A stretch of 64,000 nt of DNA, from positions 1 through 64,000 of the forward strand of contig NZ_REGE01000010.1 of assembly GCF_003688935.1 (NCBI RefSeq), written 5' to 3'. A program made the translations under genes and the position numbers. The first letter of the stretch is position 1, and the number at the start of each line of letters is the position of its first letter. This document shows positions 1 through 8,853 of the stretch, one piece after another. The notes below the pieces were generated by a model. It ran no database searches and was not told the origin of the DNA. It was given only the letters and a program-made list of their open reading frames with translations. The DNA is from Corynebacterium macginleyi (GTDB lineage Bacteria; Actinomycetota; Actinomycetes; Mycobacteriales; Mycobacteriaceae).

Positions 1-588
1 ATACCCGTCAGCGTTGACCCCAGTGGCAAGCAGCACTGAGCATTTGACCACACGGCCGCCTTCGCGCACTTTGATTGTCAGCGCGTCGCAGGACAGGTAG
101 GCGTAGCCGCCGGGATCGAGCGGACGGTTTTTGAAATCGGCGACCATCTCGTCGAGTTCTTCTGCCATGCGTGAAACTTGGGATTTCGACATGTTGGCAA
201 TACCCAACGTGGCTACCAGGTCGTTCATTCTGCGGGTGGAAACCCCTTTGAGGTAGCAGGTTGCAATCACAGTCGATAAGGCCCGTTCTGCCCGCGTACG
301 GCGTTCTAACAACCAGTCCGGGAAGAATGCGCCGTGACGCAACTTCGGTACTGCGACATCGATCGTGCCGACACGGGTGTCAAGGTCGCGGTGGCGGTAC
401 CCATTGCGGTGGTTGACGCGTTCGGTGGAGGCAACGCCGTATTCGGCGCCGCAGACGGTGTCGGCCTGGGCGGAGAGGATTTGGTTGATAAACCCTTGCA
501 GCATCTGGCGCATCAAGTCAGGGGAGGCTTGAGCGAGCAGATCATCCAAGTAGGTTGTCGGGTCGATAGAATGTGGTGCAGCGGTCAT
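1..588 (-). CDS. IS256-family (mutator-type) transposase, 5' part, cut by left window edge
   Basis: Cuts and joins DNA for an IS256-type insertion sequence. The reverse strand reads MTAAPHSIDPTTYLDDLL and continues with the family N-terminal block, including GVASTERVNHRNGYRHRD, DVAVPKLRHGAFFPDWLL and the segment YLSCDALTIKVREGGRV, which holds the first catalytic aspartate region. About 196 residues are visible; the remaining catalytic part lies outside the window. A start six bases upstream (594) is possible, but the GAAAGG site at 598-603 gives nine bases of spacing to 588 and only three to 594. No inverted-repeat end can be assigned because the partner end is not in view. Recognition rests on family sequence patterns and is firm; whether the element is intact is unknown. 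Confidence 0.9.
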   Translation of the reverse strand, partial: MTAAPHSIDPTTYLDDLLAQASPDLMRQMLQGFINQILSAQADTVCGAEYGVASTERVNHRNGYRHRDLDTRVGTIDVAVPKLRHGAFFPDWLLERRTRAERALSTVIATCYLKGVSTRRMNDLVATLGIANMSKSQVSRMAEELDEMVADFKNRPLDPGGYAYLSCDALTIKVREGGRVVKCSVLLATGVNADGY

Positions 589-894
589 CGTCATATGCCT
601 TTCGGTGAGATGTGGTAGTTGAGTCGAAAGGTTAACTGACGGTGACCGTCCCACTATTTCCGGGGCCCACCATCAGCAAGCGTTACACCACACTACTGGA
701 CGCAACCGTGTTCCCGCCGATGACAGCGGTCATACCCACGTTGCTACCCACCTGGACCATGCCGGATTCTGGCGGTCGATTACTGACGTATAGAAGAAAA
801 TACCCCAGAAGTGAGCCATCAGCCGCGTTATAGCCCTTTTACTGCTTGTTTCAGGGCATAACGCGGCCGCAGTCTGCTCTGTCCTCGTGGGGCT
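589..894. other. Gene-free stretch between the transposase and the DUF262 gene
   Basis: This stretch must contain the outer end of the IS256-type element, but the exact end is not visible without its partner. It holds a perfect 13-base palindrome (GACGGTGACCGTC, about 640-653) and a large hairpin at 822-867. Short open frames here show no family resemblance. Confidence 0.5.
822..867. terminator. Long hairpin downstream of the DUF262 gene
   Basis: The arms GCCGCGTTAT and ATAACGCGGC pair perfectly, are extended inward by GCCCT/AGGGC with one bulged base, and leave a loop of about 15 bases. The hairpin lies 28 bases past the stop codon of the minus-strand DUF262 gene, so it may end that transcript. 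There is no clear T run, so it could instead be an insertion-element or repeat structure. Confidence 0.45.
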
Positions 895-3324
895 TTATGA
901 AAACTCGCTCAACCGGTGAACTAGCTTAGCGATTGAGCCATTGATTATTTCCTTGTGGAGATAACTTCCACCAAGCATTTGAGACACTTTGATGTGCTGA
1001 GTTAGTACAGCTAGGACTTGGTCGTCGCTCATCTCAGAGATCTCGGTGGACGAAATGAATTCCGTGAGCTCTTTACCGCCGAATAATGCTTGGGGATCCG
1101 TGACACTAAAGTTTTCAAAGTCCTTAATGAACTCGCTGCGAAGTAACTCGGTGTTTTTGGGTGCATCCTTTAATTCTTGTGCTTCAACCAGTTGATCATA
1201 GAACTTAGTGAGCTCTGCATATTTGCCTGAAGTGTCGCTGCTTTCTTGGCCTTCCGTGTCGTCTGTCCGGCCTGTTTTAGATACAGGGAAGGTGAATACA
1301 AGATCTTCAGGATCTAAGTCGAGATATTCGAAAAGACTGCGAAGGAACCAGATTTTGGCAGAAGTGTTGTTTCCAACCTGAACATAGAGGCCTTCTTCAA
1401 TCTTCCGAAAGGACCGATCTTGTTCGACCGCAGGGTTTTCAGAGCGAAGGAATTTCGAAGATTCTGCGAAAGAAAGAATTTCAGTCCGGTGCTCATGAAG
1501 TAAATACTTCAGTACTGCTTCGACCATGTCAGCCCACGATTTAGTAGTCTTTCTGAAGTCGCCGAATTCAAATCCGCTAATCTTTCGGCCACTGAATTCT
1601 TCGCTTTCCCCCATCGGTTCCTTTGGGAGCACTGCTTCTGGCGGGGCGAAGTTGGTTGGCTTAGCTTCCCAGAAAGCTAACGCTTTATTGGTAAGGAGCT
1701 CGTTTCTCTCTTCAAGCTGGGTTAGAGACCAGCGATTAAATTGCTTCAGGAGCTCATTGAGGCGATACGGCGAGCTGTCGAAACCGTTCTCCATGGTTTT
1801 CTTGGTGGTAAATGGAGAATTCGAGTAGGAAGAGTTGTAGCCGGTGACCGTGAGATTGCCAATGCGGTTTAACCATGACTCGTGAATTTCTTCGGCCTTG
1901 TCACCGAGCTCCTGGCGCCAAGCGTCCGTAAGGGTCTGGGGCATGATGTGCTCGATGGAAATCCTATTTTCAGCCAGTGCAGTGGAGACATCACGAATAT
2001 CTTTTGAATCACCATTTTCCAGGCAATTGAAAAGGTATTGCCGCCAGTATGCCCGAATATTGTAGAAGTCCTTGGTGGCAAAGGCTTCCTTGAACTCAGC
2101 ATCGGTGGGGAAACGACCGCTTCCTGAGCGCCTATTGAGTTGGTAAATGACGATTGGAGCGAATGGGGTGCCGTCAGCGTGAAGCTTACTGATTTCCGCA
2201 TACATAGTCGCGAAAATTTTATTGAGTGAGTTGGTTGCGATGCCAGTGACAAATCGGCGAACGATATAGGACTCGATGGTTAGCAATACTTCGAGGAAGT
2301 CATCAGGCGTCGTCTTGGATTCATGGACGTCTCGAAGAAGCGGCATGAGGAACGGTAGAACCACAGCACCCATAAATTCGTTCATGCGCTTTAGTTGTGT
2401 GTCCACTTCAGGGTAACCGGTATCGGATTCGCGTATTTCGCGGAAATACTTGGAATAGGCGTATAAATCATCCAAGAGCTCAGGCATATTCGTCTTCCGC
2501 TTGGAAGCGAAAGATTTGAATGCCTCATAAACGTCTTGTTCGCGTGGAGTCTTGGTGGTGTACGTAGTGAGGTACCAGCGAATGAAAGAGTCAGTCTGAA
2601 AGCTACAGTTGTCTTCAATCGGATTCCAACGTTCGTTATATAACCTTTCCTGTTGCGTAGAGTCCAAGCCCATGAGGACATAGTTGCGGATTTTGTCAGC
2701 TTCTTTAAGTTCCAAGCCGGTGGAGTTTAAGCTTTCGAAGATTCGCTGGGGCTCGTCGTATTCCTCCAAATCCAAATGCATCACCTCAAGGCGGCAGATC
2801 GCTTTCCAGACCTGGTCAGCGTCCAAAGAGGTAGAGCGCAGCTTCTCTCGGAAGAACCGGTAGTTAGACGTTACATTCGATGAGTTAATGAATTCAGTTT
2901 CAGGACCAAATAGTCTCTGATAAGCATTATCATCGTCTTTTACGGGCTTAAGCTTGAAACGCGGGTTTTCCTTGTTGTAGCCGATTCGCAGGTAGTCAGA
3001 GATAATTTTCTCGGCAAGCGAAGGATCTTCACTCTGGATTTCGTCATCTCGGAGGGCATGTGCGAAAGCAAGCATGAGGATGCTGACGGTGGTAAGCCTC
3101 TGTTGGCCATCGATGACAATCCAATTCCAGGAATCTTGGTTCTTCCCCACTACCGCGCCGAAGAAGTGTTTCTTTCGGTCGCTGAGGATTATTTCCTCAA
3201 GATCGTCAAAAAGCCGGGCACATTGCTTGTGCTGCCAGTCGTAGTTGCGCTGGTATACGGGGATGAGGAGACGGCGATTATTGCCATCATAAAGCGTATA
3301 GATTTCACGGATGCTGCCGCGCAT
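895..3324 (-). CDS. GmrSD-like DUF262/DUF1524 protein, probable anti-phage nuclease
   Basis: Probable modification-dependent restriction or nucleotide-hydrolysing defence protein of 809 residues. The N-terminal DUF262 domain (ParB/Srx-like) shows IPVYQRNYDW at residues 21-30 and IDGQQRLTT at 71-79, the paired motifs of GmrS-type domains. A DUF1524 HNH-like nuclease region follows, with IEHIMPQ near 456-462 and RIGNLTVTGYN after it. The last 250 residues form an extra domain containing a WADMVEAVLKYLL segment that I cannot name. The start at 3324 is chosen over 3366 because GAAAGG sits six bases upstream of it. It stands alone next to an insertion sequence and is visibly AT-richer than its neighbours, which suggests transfer. 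Function is from family knowledge; substrate (glucosylated or other modified phage DNA) is inference. Confidence 0.88.
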   Translation of the reverse strand: MRGSIREIYTLYDGNNRRLLIPVYQRNYDWQHKQCARLFDDLEEIILSDRKKHFFGAVVGKNQDSWNWIVIDGQQRLTTVSILMLAFAHALRDDEIQSEDPSLAEKIISDYLRIGYNKENPRFKLKPVKDDDNAYQRLFGPETEFINSSNVTSNYRFFREKLRSTSLDADQVWKAICRLEVMHLDLEEYDEPQRIFESLNSTGLELKEADKIRNYVLMGLDSTQQERLYNERWNPIEDNCSFQTDSFIRWYLTTYTTKTPREQDVYEAFKSFASKRKTNMPELLDDLYAYSKYFREIRESDTGYPEVDTQLKRMNEFMGAVVLPFLMPLLRDVHESKTTPDDFLEVLLTIESYIVRRFVTGIATNSLNKIFATMYAEISKLHADGTPFAPIVIYQLNRRSGSGRFPTDAEFKEAFATKDFYNIRAYWRQYLFNCLENGDSKDIRDVSTALAENRISIEHIMPQTLTDAWRQELGDKAEEIHESWLNRIGNLTVTGYNSSYSNSPFTTKKTMENGFDSSPYRLNELLKQFNRWSLTQLEERNELLTNKALAFWEAKPTNFAPPEAVLPKEPMGESEEFSGRKISGFEFGDFRKTTKSWADMVEAVLKYLLHEHRTEILSFAESSKFLRSENPAVEQDRSFRKIEEGLYVQVGNNTSAKIWFLRSLFEYLDLDPEDLVFTFPVSKTGRTDDTEGQESSDTSGKYAELTKFYDQLVEAQELKDAPKNTELLRSEFIKDFENFSVTDPQALFGGKELTEFISSTEISEMSDDQVLAVLTQHIKVSQMLGGSYLHKEIINGSIAKLVHRLSEFS

Positions 3325-3366
3325 GGGAGACCTTTCGCGAGAAGGGAAATAGAAAGATAAGGCCAT

Positions 3367-3476
3367 TTTAAAGGACAGAAATAGCGACGGGCGGTTAGGG
3401 AGAGAATGGAAGTAAATAGGTCTTCGCCAGGGCTACGCATAAACTCGAGAGGAAGAACCCAACCCGAGGAGCCACC
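3367..3476. promoter_or_regulatory. Divergent promoter region of the DUF262 gene and gntK
   Basis: This 110-base gap must carry promoters in both directions. A strong GAGGAG ribosome site precedes gntK seven bases before its ATG. I see no clear operator. Confidence 0.4.
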
Positions 3477-3986
3477 ATGAACCAGAATAAATTCCGTCAC
3501 GTCGTCGTCATGGGAGTCTCTGGATCTGGAAAGACAACGGTGGGGGAGGCGCTGTCGCCGCTGGTAGGGCTAGACTACCGCGACGGCGATGATATGCATC
3601 CGCAGGCAAATATCGACAAGATGGCCGCGGGAACGCCGCTGAATGATGAGGACCGGGAGCCGTGGCTAAAACAGATTGGTCAATGGCTGGCGGATAGGCC
3701 AGAAGGTGCGATAGTGGGGTGCAGCGCGCTAAAACGCAAGTACAGGGATCTGATTAGGCAGTACTGCCCAGGCGTGGCGTTTGTGCACGTACACGGGGAC
3801 TTTGATGTGTTGTATGAGCGGATGCAACACCGGCCGGGACACTTCATGCCAGCGTCGCTGTTGCAGTCGCAGTTCGACACCTTGGAGCCGCTGGAAGAGG
3901 ACGAAACTGGCCGCGTCTTCGATGTGACGCGGCCAGCGGAAGATATTGCAGAAGAGGCTGCTGCTTGGATAAAGACCGGCGCTTAA
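3477..3986 (+). CDS. gntK: Gluconokinase
   Basis: Phosphorylates gluconate to 6-phosphogluconate with ATP, feeding the pentose phosphate pathway in the cytoplasm. The 169-residue length is typical. The P-loop GVSGSGKTT is at residues 13-21, followed by the family signature YRDGDDMHPQANIDKMAAG and by the downstream segments CSALKRKYRD and RPGHFMPASLLQSQ. The ATG follows a GAGGAG ribosome site. It converges on the permease gene, the stop codons overlapping by four bases. The kinase is intact although its usual partner permease is broken, so gluconate may enter by another transporter or the kinase may be on its way to loss. Confidence 0.95.
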   Translation: MNQNKFRHVVVMGVSGSGKTTVGEALSPLVGLDYRDGDDMHPQANIDKMAAGTPLNDEDREPWLKQIGQWLADRPEGAIVGCSALKRKYRDLIRQYCPGVAFVHVHGDFDVLYERMQHRPGHFMPASLLQSQFDTLEPLEEDETGRVFDVTRPAEDIAEEAAAWIKTGA

Positions 3987-5355
3987 AAGACTGCAGCCGC
4001 GCCGTAGAGGACTAGGACGAGTGCGAAGCCAATGACGGAGATGAGCATCTGATTAACGGTCCATGTCTTCAGCGTTGTCATCGTGTCCATGCCCATCAGG
4101 CGGCCGACGAGCCAGAAGCCGGAATCGTTAACGTGCGAGCCGAAGACCGAACCGGCGGCGGTGGCCACAACGATGAGTGCGAGTTGGAGCTCAGTGAAAC
4201 CGCCAGCCTCGACGGCAGGGACCATCAGGGCAGCAGCCGTCGTGAGTGCGACGGTGGCTGAACCCTGTGCCAGGCGGAAGGCTACGGCGATCAGGTAGCA
4301 GGCCAGGATGACGGGGATACCGAGACCGGAGAGGGAATCGGCCAGCGCATCACCAATGCCGGAGGTGCGGAGTACGCCGCCGAACATTCCGCCCGCCCCC
4401 GTGATGAGTACGACAGAACAGATAGGGGCAAGCGAGGAGTCAACGAGTTTTTCCAGCGCCGACTTTTCCACGCCACGGCGCAGACCAAGAACCACCAGTG
4501 CGATAAGTGCCGTAATCAGCAACGCTATCGGAGTTTGGCCGAGCATAACGAAGAATCTGACCCACGTGGCACCGGCATCGATGGTGCCATAGGAAGTAAG
4601 AGCGTTGAGCCCGGTATTGCAGAAGATGAGCACCATTGGGGTGAGCAAGATGAAAACCACTGTGGCCGCGGAGGCGGGTTTTAAGGGTTGCTCTTCCTTC
4701 TCAAGTACGGGTCCGGCGATGGCGTCAGTGACCTTGAACGAGAACGTCTTGCCGGCAAATAGTCCAAAGCGGTAGCCGGAGATATACCAGGTAGGAAGAG
4801 CTAACAGTAGGCCGACGAGTAGCACCAGGCCGAGATCAGCGCCGTAGAATTCACTGGCGGCGACAGGACCAGGGTGTGGTGGCAGGTAGACGTGCATGAC
4901 AGAAAATGCGCCGGCGGCCGGCAGGCCAAAGGCAAGGACTGGGCCATTCAAATGGCGGGCGACGGCAAAGATAACCGGCAGCATTACGATAAGACCGGCA
5001 TCGAAGAAGATCGGAAAGCCCATAATCAACGAGGCGATGCCGAGGGCAAGGGGCGCTTTATTTTCGCCGAAGCGGTGCACCATGGCATCGGCAAGCGACT
5101 GCGCACCGCCGGAAGCTTCCACGAGCCGGCCAATCATGGCGCCGAACCAAGTGTCGAGCTGAAACTTTGAGTCATCGTAGGGACTATGCCTTCGAGTGGT
5201 ATTCCTGCCGCAAGCGCTGTCAGCGCAGAAACCACCAGCAGCGTGAGAAAAGCATGGAGTTTGAAATATATGACCGATACCAAAATCACAGCGATCGCAG
5301 CCACTGCAATTCCTAGCAGCGGACCGGTGGACAATGTGGGTTCCCACGTCTCCAT
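3983..5355 (-). pseudogene. gntP: Gluconate permease gene with a frame-shifting deletion
   Basis: Gluconate:proton symporter family (GntP), normally about 450 residues with about 12-14 membrane spans. The true N-terminus starts at 5355 after an AAAGGAG site (METWEPTLSTGPLLGIAV...) and runs in one frame to ...MTQSFSSTLGSAP followed by a stop near 5132. The rest of the protein, beginning with FGAMIGRLVEASGGAQ, is in another frame and is intact to 3983. Family members have about seven more residues between STLG and FGAM, so about 22 bases appear to be missing near 5143-5150, where short GGTTC-like repeats could have allowed slippage. The long frame that begins at 5380 is out of frame with the real N-terminus. 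Either a pseudogene or a sequencing or assembly error. Confidence 0.85.
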
Positions 5356-5378
5356 AGGGCAGGCTCCTTTTCTTGTGC

Positions 5379-5397
5379 AAACCTTTGAATAAGGTTT
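5379..5397. promoter_or_regulatory. Inverted repeat upstream of gntP, operator candidate
   Basis: AAACCTT-TGAAT-AAGGTTT is a perfect 7+7 repeat 24 bases before the gntP start codon, just upstream of the ribosome site. Position and symmetry suit a repressor operator of the gluconate permease. The regulator is not identifiable from the sequence. Confidence 0.45.
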
Positions 5398-5485
5398 ACG
5401 TTAGCAGCAGCTCTGCTAGCCGATGCCCACATTCACCCGACATGGCTTTTCCACCGACACTCTAAACTCCAGCAACTGGGTATAG

Positions 5486-5517
5486 AAAAACCCCTGGTTC
5501 CTGCTAAGGACCAGGGG
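5486..5517 (-). terminator. Rho-independent terminator of the split metalloprotease gene
   Basis: Read on the minus strand, CCCCTGGT pairs with ACCAGGGG across a short loop and is followed directly by TTTTT. It lies 17 bases after the stop codon of the metalloprotease gene. Confidence 0.85.
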
Positions 5518-5533
5518 AGAAGCCGAGGCGAGT

Positions 5534-6151
5534 CTAGTCGAACTGGCCTTGGATGATGGCCGCTACATCAAGCGGGGTGACGTAATAAGAGATAGGGTTC
5601 TGGTTGGCACCTGCCATAAGCGCACCGGCACAGGAATGTCCTGCGCCCATCATGTGGCCTAGCTCGTGAGCGATCGTGCCTTGGAGCGCCTCAGGGTAGG
5701 TGGCGTTGGGCGTTTTGATCGAGACCAACTTGTGATCTGGGTAAGCCGAACCTTGGACGTAGCCGCGACGATCGGGGTTGTAGATGATGGAAATGGTGTC
5801 ATCATCAGCTTCGGAAGGCTTTACTTCCTTAAGGGAAGCCTTCCCCCCAAGGGCCTGGTTCCAATCGGCAACGGCGGCGTCTAGCTGCTCGCGGTAGGGG
5901 AAGTTATCCGCCACTTTTTACTTCAGTACGCCGTCGCGGAAATAAGGTTTCACAGAGTCCTCATCGTGGAGGATGGAAGGATCTGGAACCGGTTTTCCTT
6001 CATTAGCCAGTTTGGTGATGGTCTTGCAGGTCTTGGAATCGATGAGGGAACGTACCGGGTGGCTCTTCGCGTTCGCCGCCGGAGCGGCGATAGCGCCGAG
6101 AATGGCGGTGGTGGCAAGGGCGGTGACGGATAGCTTCTTCAGATAGCGCAT
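5534..6151 (-). pseudogene. Secreted zinc metalloprotease split by an in-frame stop codon
   Basis: Together the two halves encode about 205 residues. The first half (6151 to 5918, 77 residues) begins with a signal peptide, MRYLKKLSVTALATT...AAPAANA. It ends ...FRDGVLK with TAA at 5918-5920. The second half continues in the same frame with K-VADNFPYREQLDAAVADWNQ and carries the zinc motif HELGHMMGAGH (HExxHxxGxxH, metzincin/matrixin type) and a Met about 11 residues later. A GTG at 5914 could restart translation, but it would lack a signal peptide. One base change (for example CAA or TGG ancestry) would explain the stop. The product would have been exported and would cut proteins outside the cell; the substrate is unknown. 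Read-through or a sequencing error cannot be excluded. Confidence 0.75.
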
Positions 6152-6289
6152 CAGCAGTTAGTTACCTTTCGCTTGGCTTTAACATTCGCGGAATGCAGTT
6201 GTTCCTAGCGATATCCGCAGGAAACGCAATTGCATGGACGCCTTAGGCAGTCGATGGCCAATCAGCTTATGTCATGCTGGAGAAAAATG

Positions 6290-6310
6290 GAAATTAACGT
6301 CGTTAATTTC
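6290..6310. terminator. Perfect AT-rich inverted repeat after ugpC
   Basis: GAAATTAACG-T-CGTTAATTTC is a perfect 10+10 repeat 12 bases beyond the ugpC stop codon. On the minus strand it is followed by CCATTTTT, so it can act as a weak terminator of the ugp operon. It could also be an operator. Confidence 0.5.
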
Positions 6311-6322
6311 GCTCTGCCGTTG

Positions 6323-7417
6323 CTAGTTTAGACGCTCACCGGTAGTAGAGCTAAAAAGGTGGACACGGTCGGGATCCGGGGAAATGTGGAAAGTGTCACC
6401 TATCGCGTAATCACGGCGAGCTTTAACCAACACGCCAGTTTGTCCGCCCATTCGGGTGGTCGACTGAAGATTTTCGCCGGAGTTTGCTAAGTCACCGTAG
6501 AGGTAGGTTTGATTGCCTAGCTCTTCAACGTGCCTCACGGTGAATTCCGCCCCTTCCTCTGTGTGCACCCAATCTTCAGGACGAACGCCAACGGTAACTG
6601 ATTGCGAACCGTCGAAGTTGTAATTGGCCAAGTTGATGCGAATAGAGCCCAGTGAGACCTGGCTAGAGGAGTGTACGAGGTTGTAAATATTCATGGCAGG
6701 AGAGCCGATGAAGCCGGCCACGAAGACGTTGCGGGGGTGGTCGTAGATTTCACGAGTGGTATCTACTTGTTGCAGGACACCGGCATTGAGAACGGCAACG
6801 CGGTCACCCATGGTCATTGCTTCGGTCTGGTCGTGGGTCACGTACACCGTGGTGGTGCCTAGGCGGCGCTGCAAATTGGAAATCTGCACGCGGGTAGATA
6901 CGCGCAGTTTTGCATCCAAGTTGGATAATGGTTCGTCCATGCAGAACACGGCTGGTTCGCGCACGATAGCGCGGCCCATTGCTACGCGTTGGCGCTGGCC
7001 GCCTGATAGATTCGCAGGTTTCCGGTCGAGCAAATCCTCCATTTGTAAGATTTTGGCGGCTTCTTGCACCCGCGTTTTAATCTGATCCTTGGGTACTTTC
7101 CGGTTCTCCAAGGCGAAGGACATATTTTGTGCGACCGACATATTCGGGTACAGGGCGTAGTTCTGAAAAACCATGGCCACGTCTCGATCTGATGGGCTGA
7201 CTCCCGTGACGTCTCTTCCGCCGATGCGAATGGAACCTCGGTCGGTCGGCTCAAGGCCCGCGAGCATGCGTAGGCTGGTGGATTTTCCACAGCCAGAAGG
7301 CCCGACGAGGACCAAAAACTCGCCATCGGAAATATCTAGATTGAGACAGTCAACTGCGGGGCGCTCGGCATCTTTGGAGTAGATGCGGCTTGCTCCATCA
7401 AATGTGACAGTGGCCAT
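6323..7417 (-). CDS. ugpC: ABC transporter ATP-binding protein, UgpC/MalK type
   Basis: ATPase subunit that drives the importer encoded upstream, at the inner face of the membrane. In the 364 residues, Walker [10 protein letters not shown] is at 39-47, the signature LSGGQRQR near 137 and Walker [16 protein letters not shown] after it. The C-terminal OB-fold regulatory half contains GVRPEDW. The length fits the MalK/UgpC group (about 360). It is the last gene of the four-gene operon, 38 bases after the binding-protein gene. Assignment to glycerol-3-phosphate rather than maltose follows the whole operon, because ATPases of this group are interchangeable in sequence. Confidence 0.88.
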   Translation of the reverse strand: MATVTFDGASRIYSKDAERPAVDCLNLDISDGEFLVLVGPSGCGKSTSLRMLAGLEPTDRGSIRIGGRDVTGVSPSDRDVAMVFQNYALYPNMSVAQNMSFALENRKVPKDQIKTRVQEAAKILQMEDLLDRKPANLSGGQRQRVAMGRAIVREPAVFCMDEPLSNLDAKLRVSTRVQISNLQRRLGTTTVYVTHDQTEAMTMGDRVAVLNAGVLQQVDTTREIYDHPRNVFVAGFIGSPAMNIYNLVHSSSQVSLGSIRINLANYNFDGSQSVTVGVRPEDWVHTEEGAEFTVRHVEELGNQTYLYGDLANSGENLQSTTRMGGQTGVLVKARRDYAIGDTFHISPDPDRVHLFSSTTGERLN

Positions 7418-7455
7418 GGTGTTACCTTTCAGATACTAAGGAGAATAGCGCAAGA

Positions 7456-8778
7456 TTAGCCGTTAATGATGGGCTTTACCTGGTTGTCATAAATGGACTG
7501 CAGAGTCTTTTCCAGATCCGTGAGCACTTTGGTGACATCGTCGCGGTTGGTGACGATCTTTTCAAAGGCGCCACCGATCTCCTGATCTGCTCCGGGAAGG
7601 AATACACGGGCGTTGTCCTGCGGACGAGTTTCTGGAAGCTGCTTAATGGCAGTCTCGAAATTTGGGTTCTCTTTCATGAATTTCTTCTGGTCTTCGTTGT
7701 CGGCAGCAGAAGAGCGTACTGGCATATAACCCACATTTTGGGACCAGTATGCGGTGTTTTCCTCGTTCGTGATGAAATCAATCAGCTTGATGGCTGCCAA
7801 TTGGCGGTCTTTGCTGATACCTGAAGGGATGGCAAGGCCGGCACCTCCGGTGGGGCAAGCGCCATCTCCCTTTGGATTGGGAAGGAATGCGGTTCCTAGC
7901 TCAAAGTCAGCAGTATCAGTGATACCTGCTAGATCGCCTGTGGACAAAACAGTCGCTGCAGCGCGACCGGTGCCAAACTCCATCGCCATGTCATTGCCCA
8001 TGTAAGAATAGCCATTCTTATCATCGGTAATTTCCTTAAGCCATTCCACAGCCTTGATGGTTTTGTCGTCAGTGAACTTCAAATCCCACCCGTCGGAGTA
8101 GGAACCTCCCTTAGACCACAAGGGTCCCTGGAAAATCCACCCCAAGTAGCCGACGGCATCGCCCCAACCAAAAGGTTTCATCTTAGAATCCGCGCTGATG
8201 AGCTTCTTAGACCATTCATCCATTTCGGCCCAAGATTCCGGCCCGCGGTCCGGTAGACCAGCTTTTTTCCACGCATCCTTGTTGTAGTAGAACAGTGGAG
8301 TTGACCGGGCAAAGGGAAGCGCGAAGTGGCCTCCGTCGTAGCTATAATCCTCATAAAGCGGCTGTACGTAGCTCGAGAGGTCAATATCGGCTTCTTTGGC
8401 TAGATCATCAACGTTGGCGATCTGACCATTGATAGCGAAGTTGTACCACCACACATCAGAGAGAACTACGATGTCCGGAAGATCGGAGCCGGTGAGAGCA
8501 GCATTAAACTTTTGTGCTGCCTCCTCGTAGTTCTTTCCTGCGTCAACAAGGTTGACCTTGATAGAGGGGTTTTCTTTTTCGAAACGAGAGATGATTTCCT
8601 GCTCGATGTCCTTTGAAGAAGCCGGGTGGTTGGACCACCACGTCAACTCCGTGACTTCTCCGCCATTGTCACCGTCGTTAGTGCCCTGGGAACTAGTAGA
8701 TGAGGTGCCCGCACAAGCGGCAAGGAATGTGGCGGTGGAAGCAGTGGAAGCTAGCGCGAGAAATTTACGGCGAAGCAT
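7456..8778 (-). CDS. ugpB: Extracellular solute-binding lipoprotein, UgpB-like
   Basis: Captures the substrate outside the membrane and hands it to the two permeases. The 440-residue precursor has a lipoprotein signal with lipobox LAAC at residue 22. It resembles UgpB in several places: RSTPLFYYNKDAWKKAGL, SYMGNDMAMEFGTGRAA and YWSQNVGYMPVRSSA match the corresponding UgpB blocks in spacing and sequence. sn-Glycerol-3-phosphate or a glycerophosphodiester is therefore the likely substrate, though a sugar cannot be excluded. Gene order permease-permease-binding protein-ATPase equals the ugpAEBC order known in Corynebacterium. Transcribed with its neighbours; regulation by phosphate is suggested by the repeats at 10933-10961. 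Confidence 0.85.
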   Translation of the reverse strand: MLRRKFLALASTASTATFLAACAGTSSTSSQGTNDGDNGGEVTELTWWSNHPASSKDIEQEIISRFEKENPSIKVNLVDAGKNYEEAAQKFNAALTGSDLPDIVVLSDVWWYNFAINGQIANVDDLAKEADIDLSSYVQPLYEDYSYDGGHFALPFARSTPLFYYNKDAWKKAGLPDRGPESWAEMDEWSKKLISADSKMKPFGWGDAVGYLGWIFQGPLWSKGGSYSDGWDLKFTDDKTIKAVEWLKEITDDKNGYSYMGNDMAMEFGTGRAAATVLSTGDLAGITDTADFELGTAFLPNPKGDGACPTGGAGLAIPSGISKDRQLAAIKLIDFITNEENTAYWSQNVGYMPVRSSAADNEDQKKFMKENPNFETAIKQLPETRPQDNARVFLPGADQEIGGAFEKIVTNRDDVTKVLTDLEKTLQSIYDNQVKPIING

Positions 8779-8853
8779 TGTTGTCTCCTTATTTTCAAGT
8801 CAGAATGGGAAGAAATGGTTAGCAACGGCGAGCGTGATGGGGATAGAAGCCTT

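Noticed and set aside
642..833. 63-codon open frame after the transposase gene
   Set aside because: No ribosome site, no family similarity, and it runs through the likely end of the insertion element.
5356..5380. Upstream extension of the long gntP frame to 5380
   Set aside because: This N-terminus (MHKKRSLPYGD...) is out of frame with the true family start at 5355 and shows no membrane spans.
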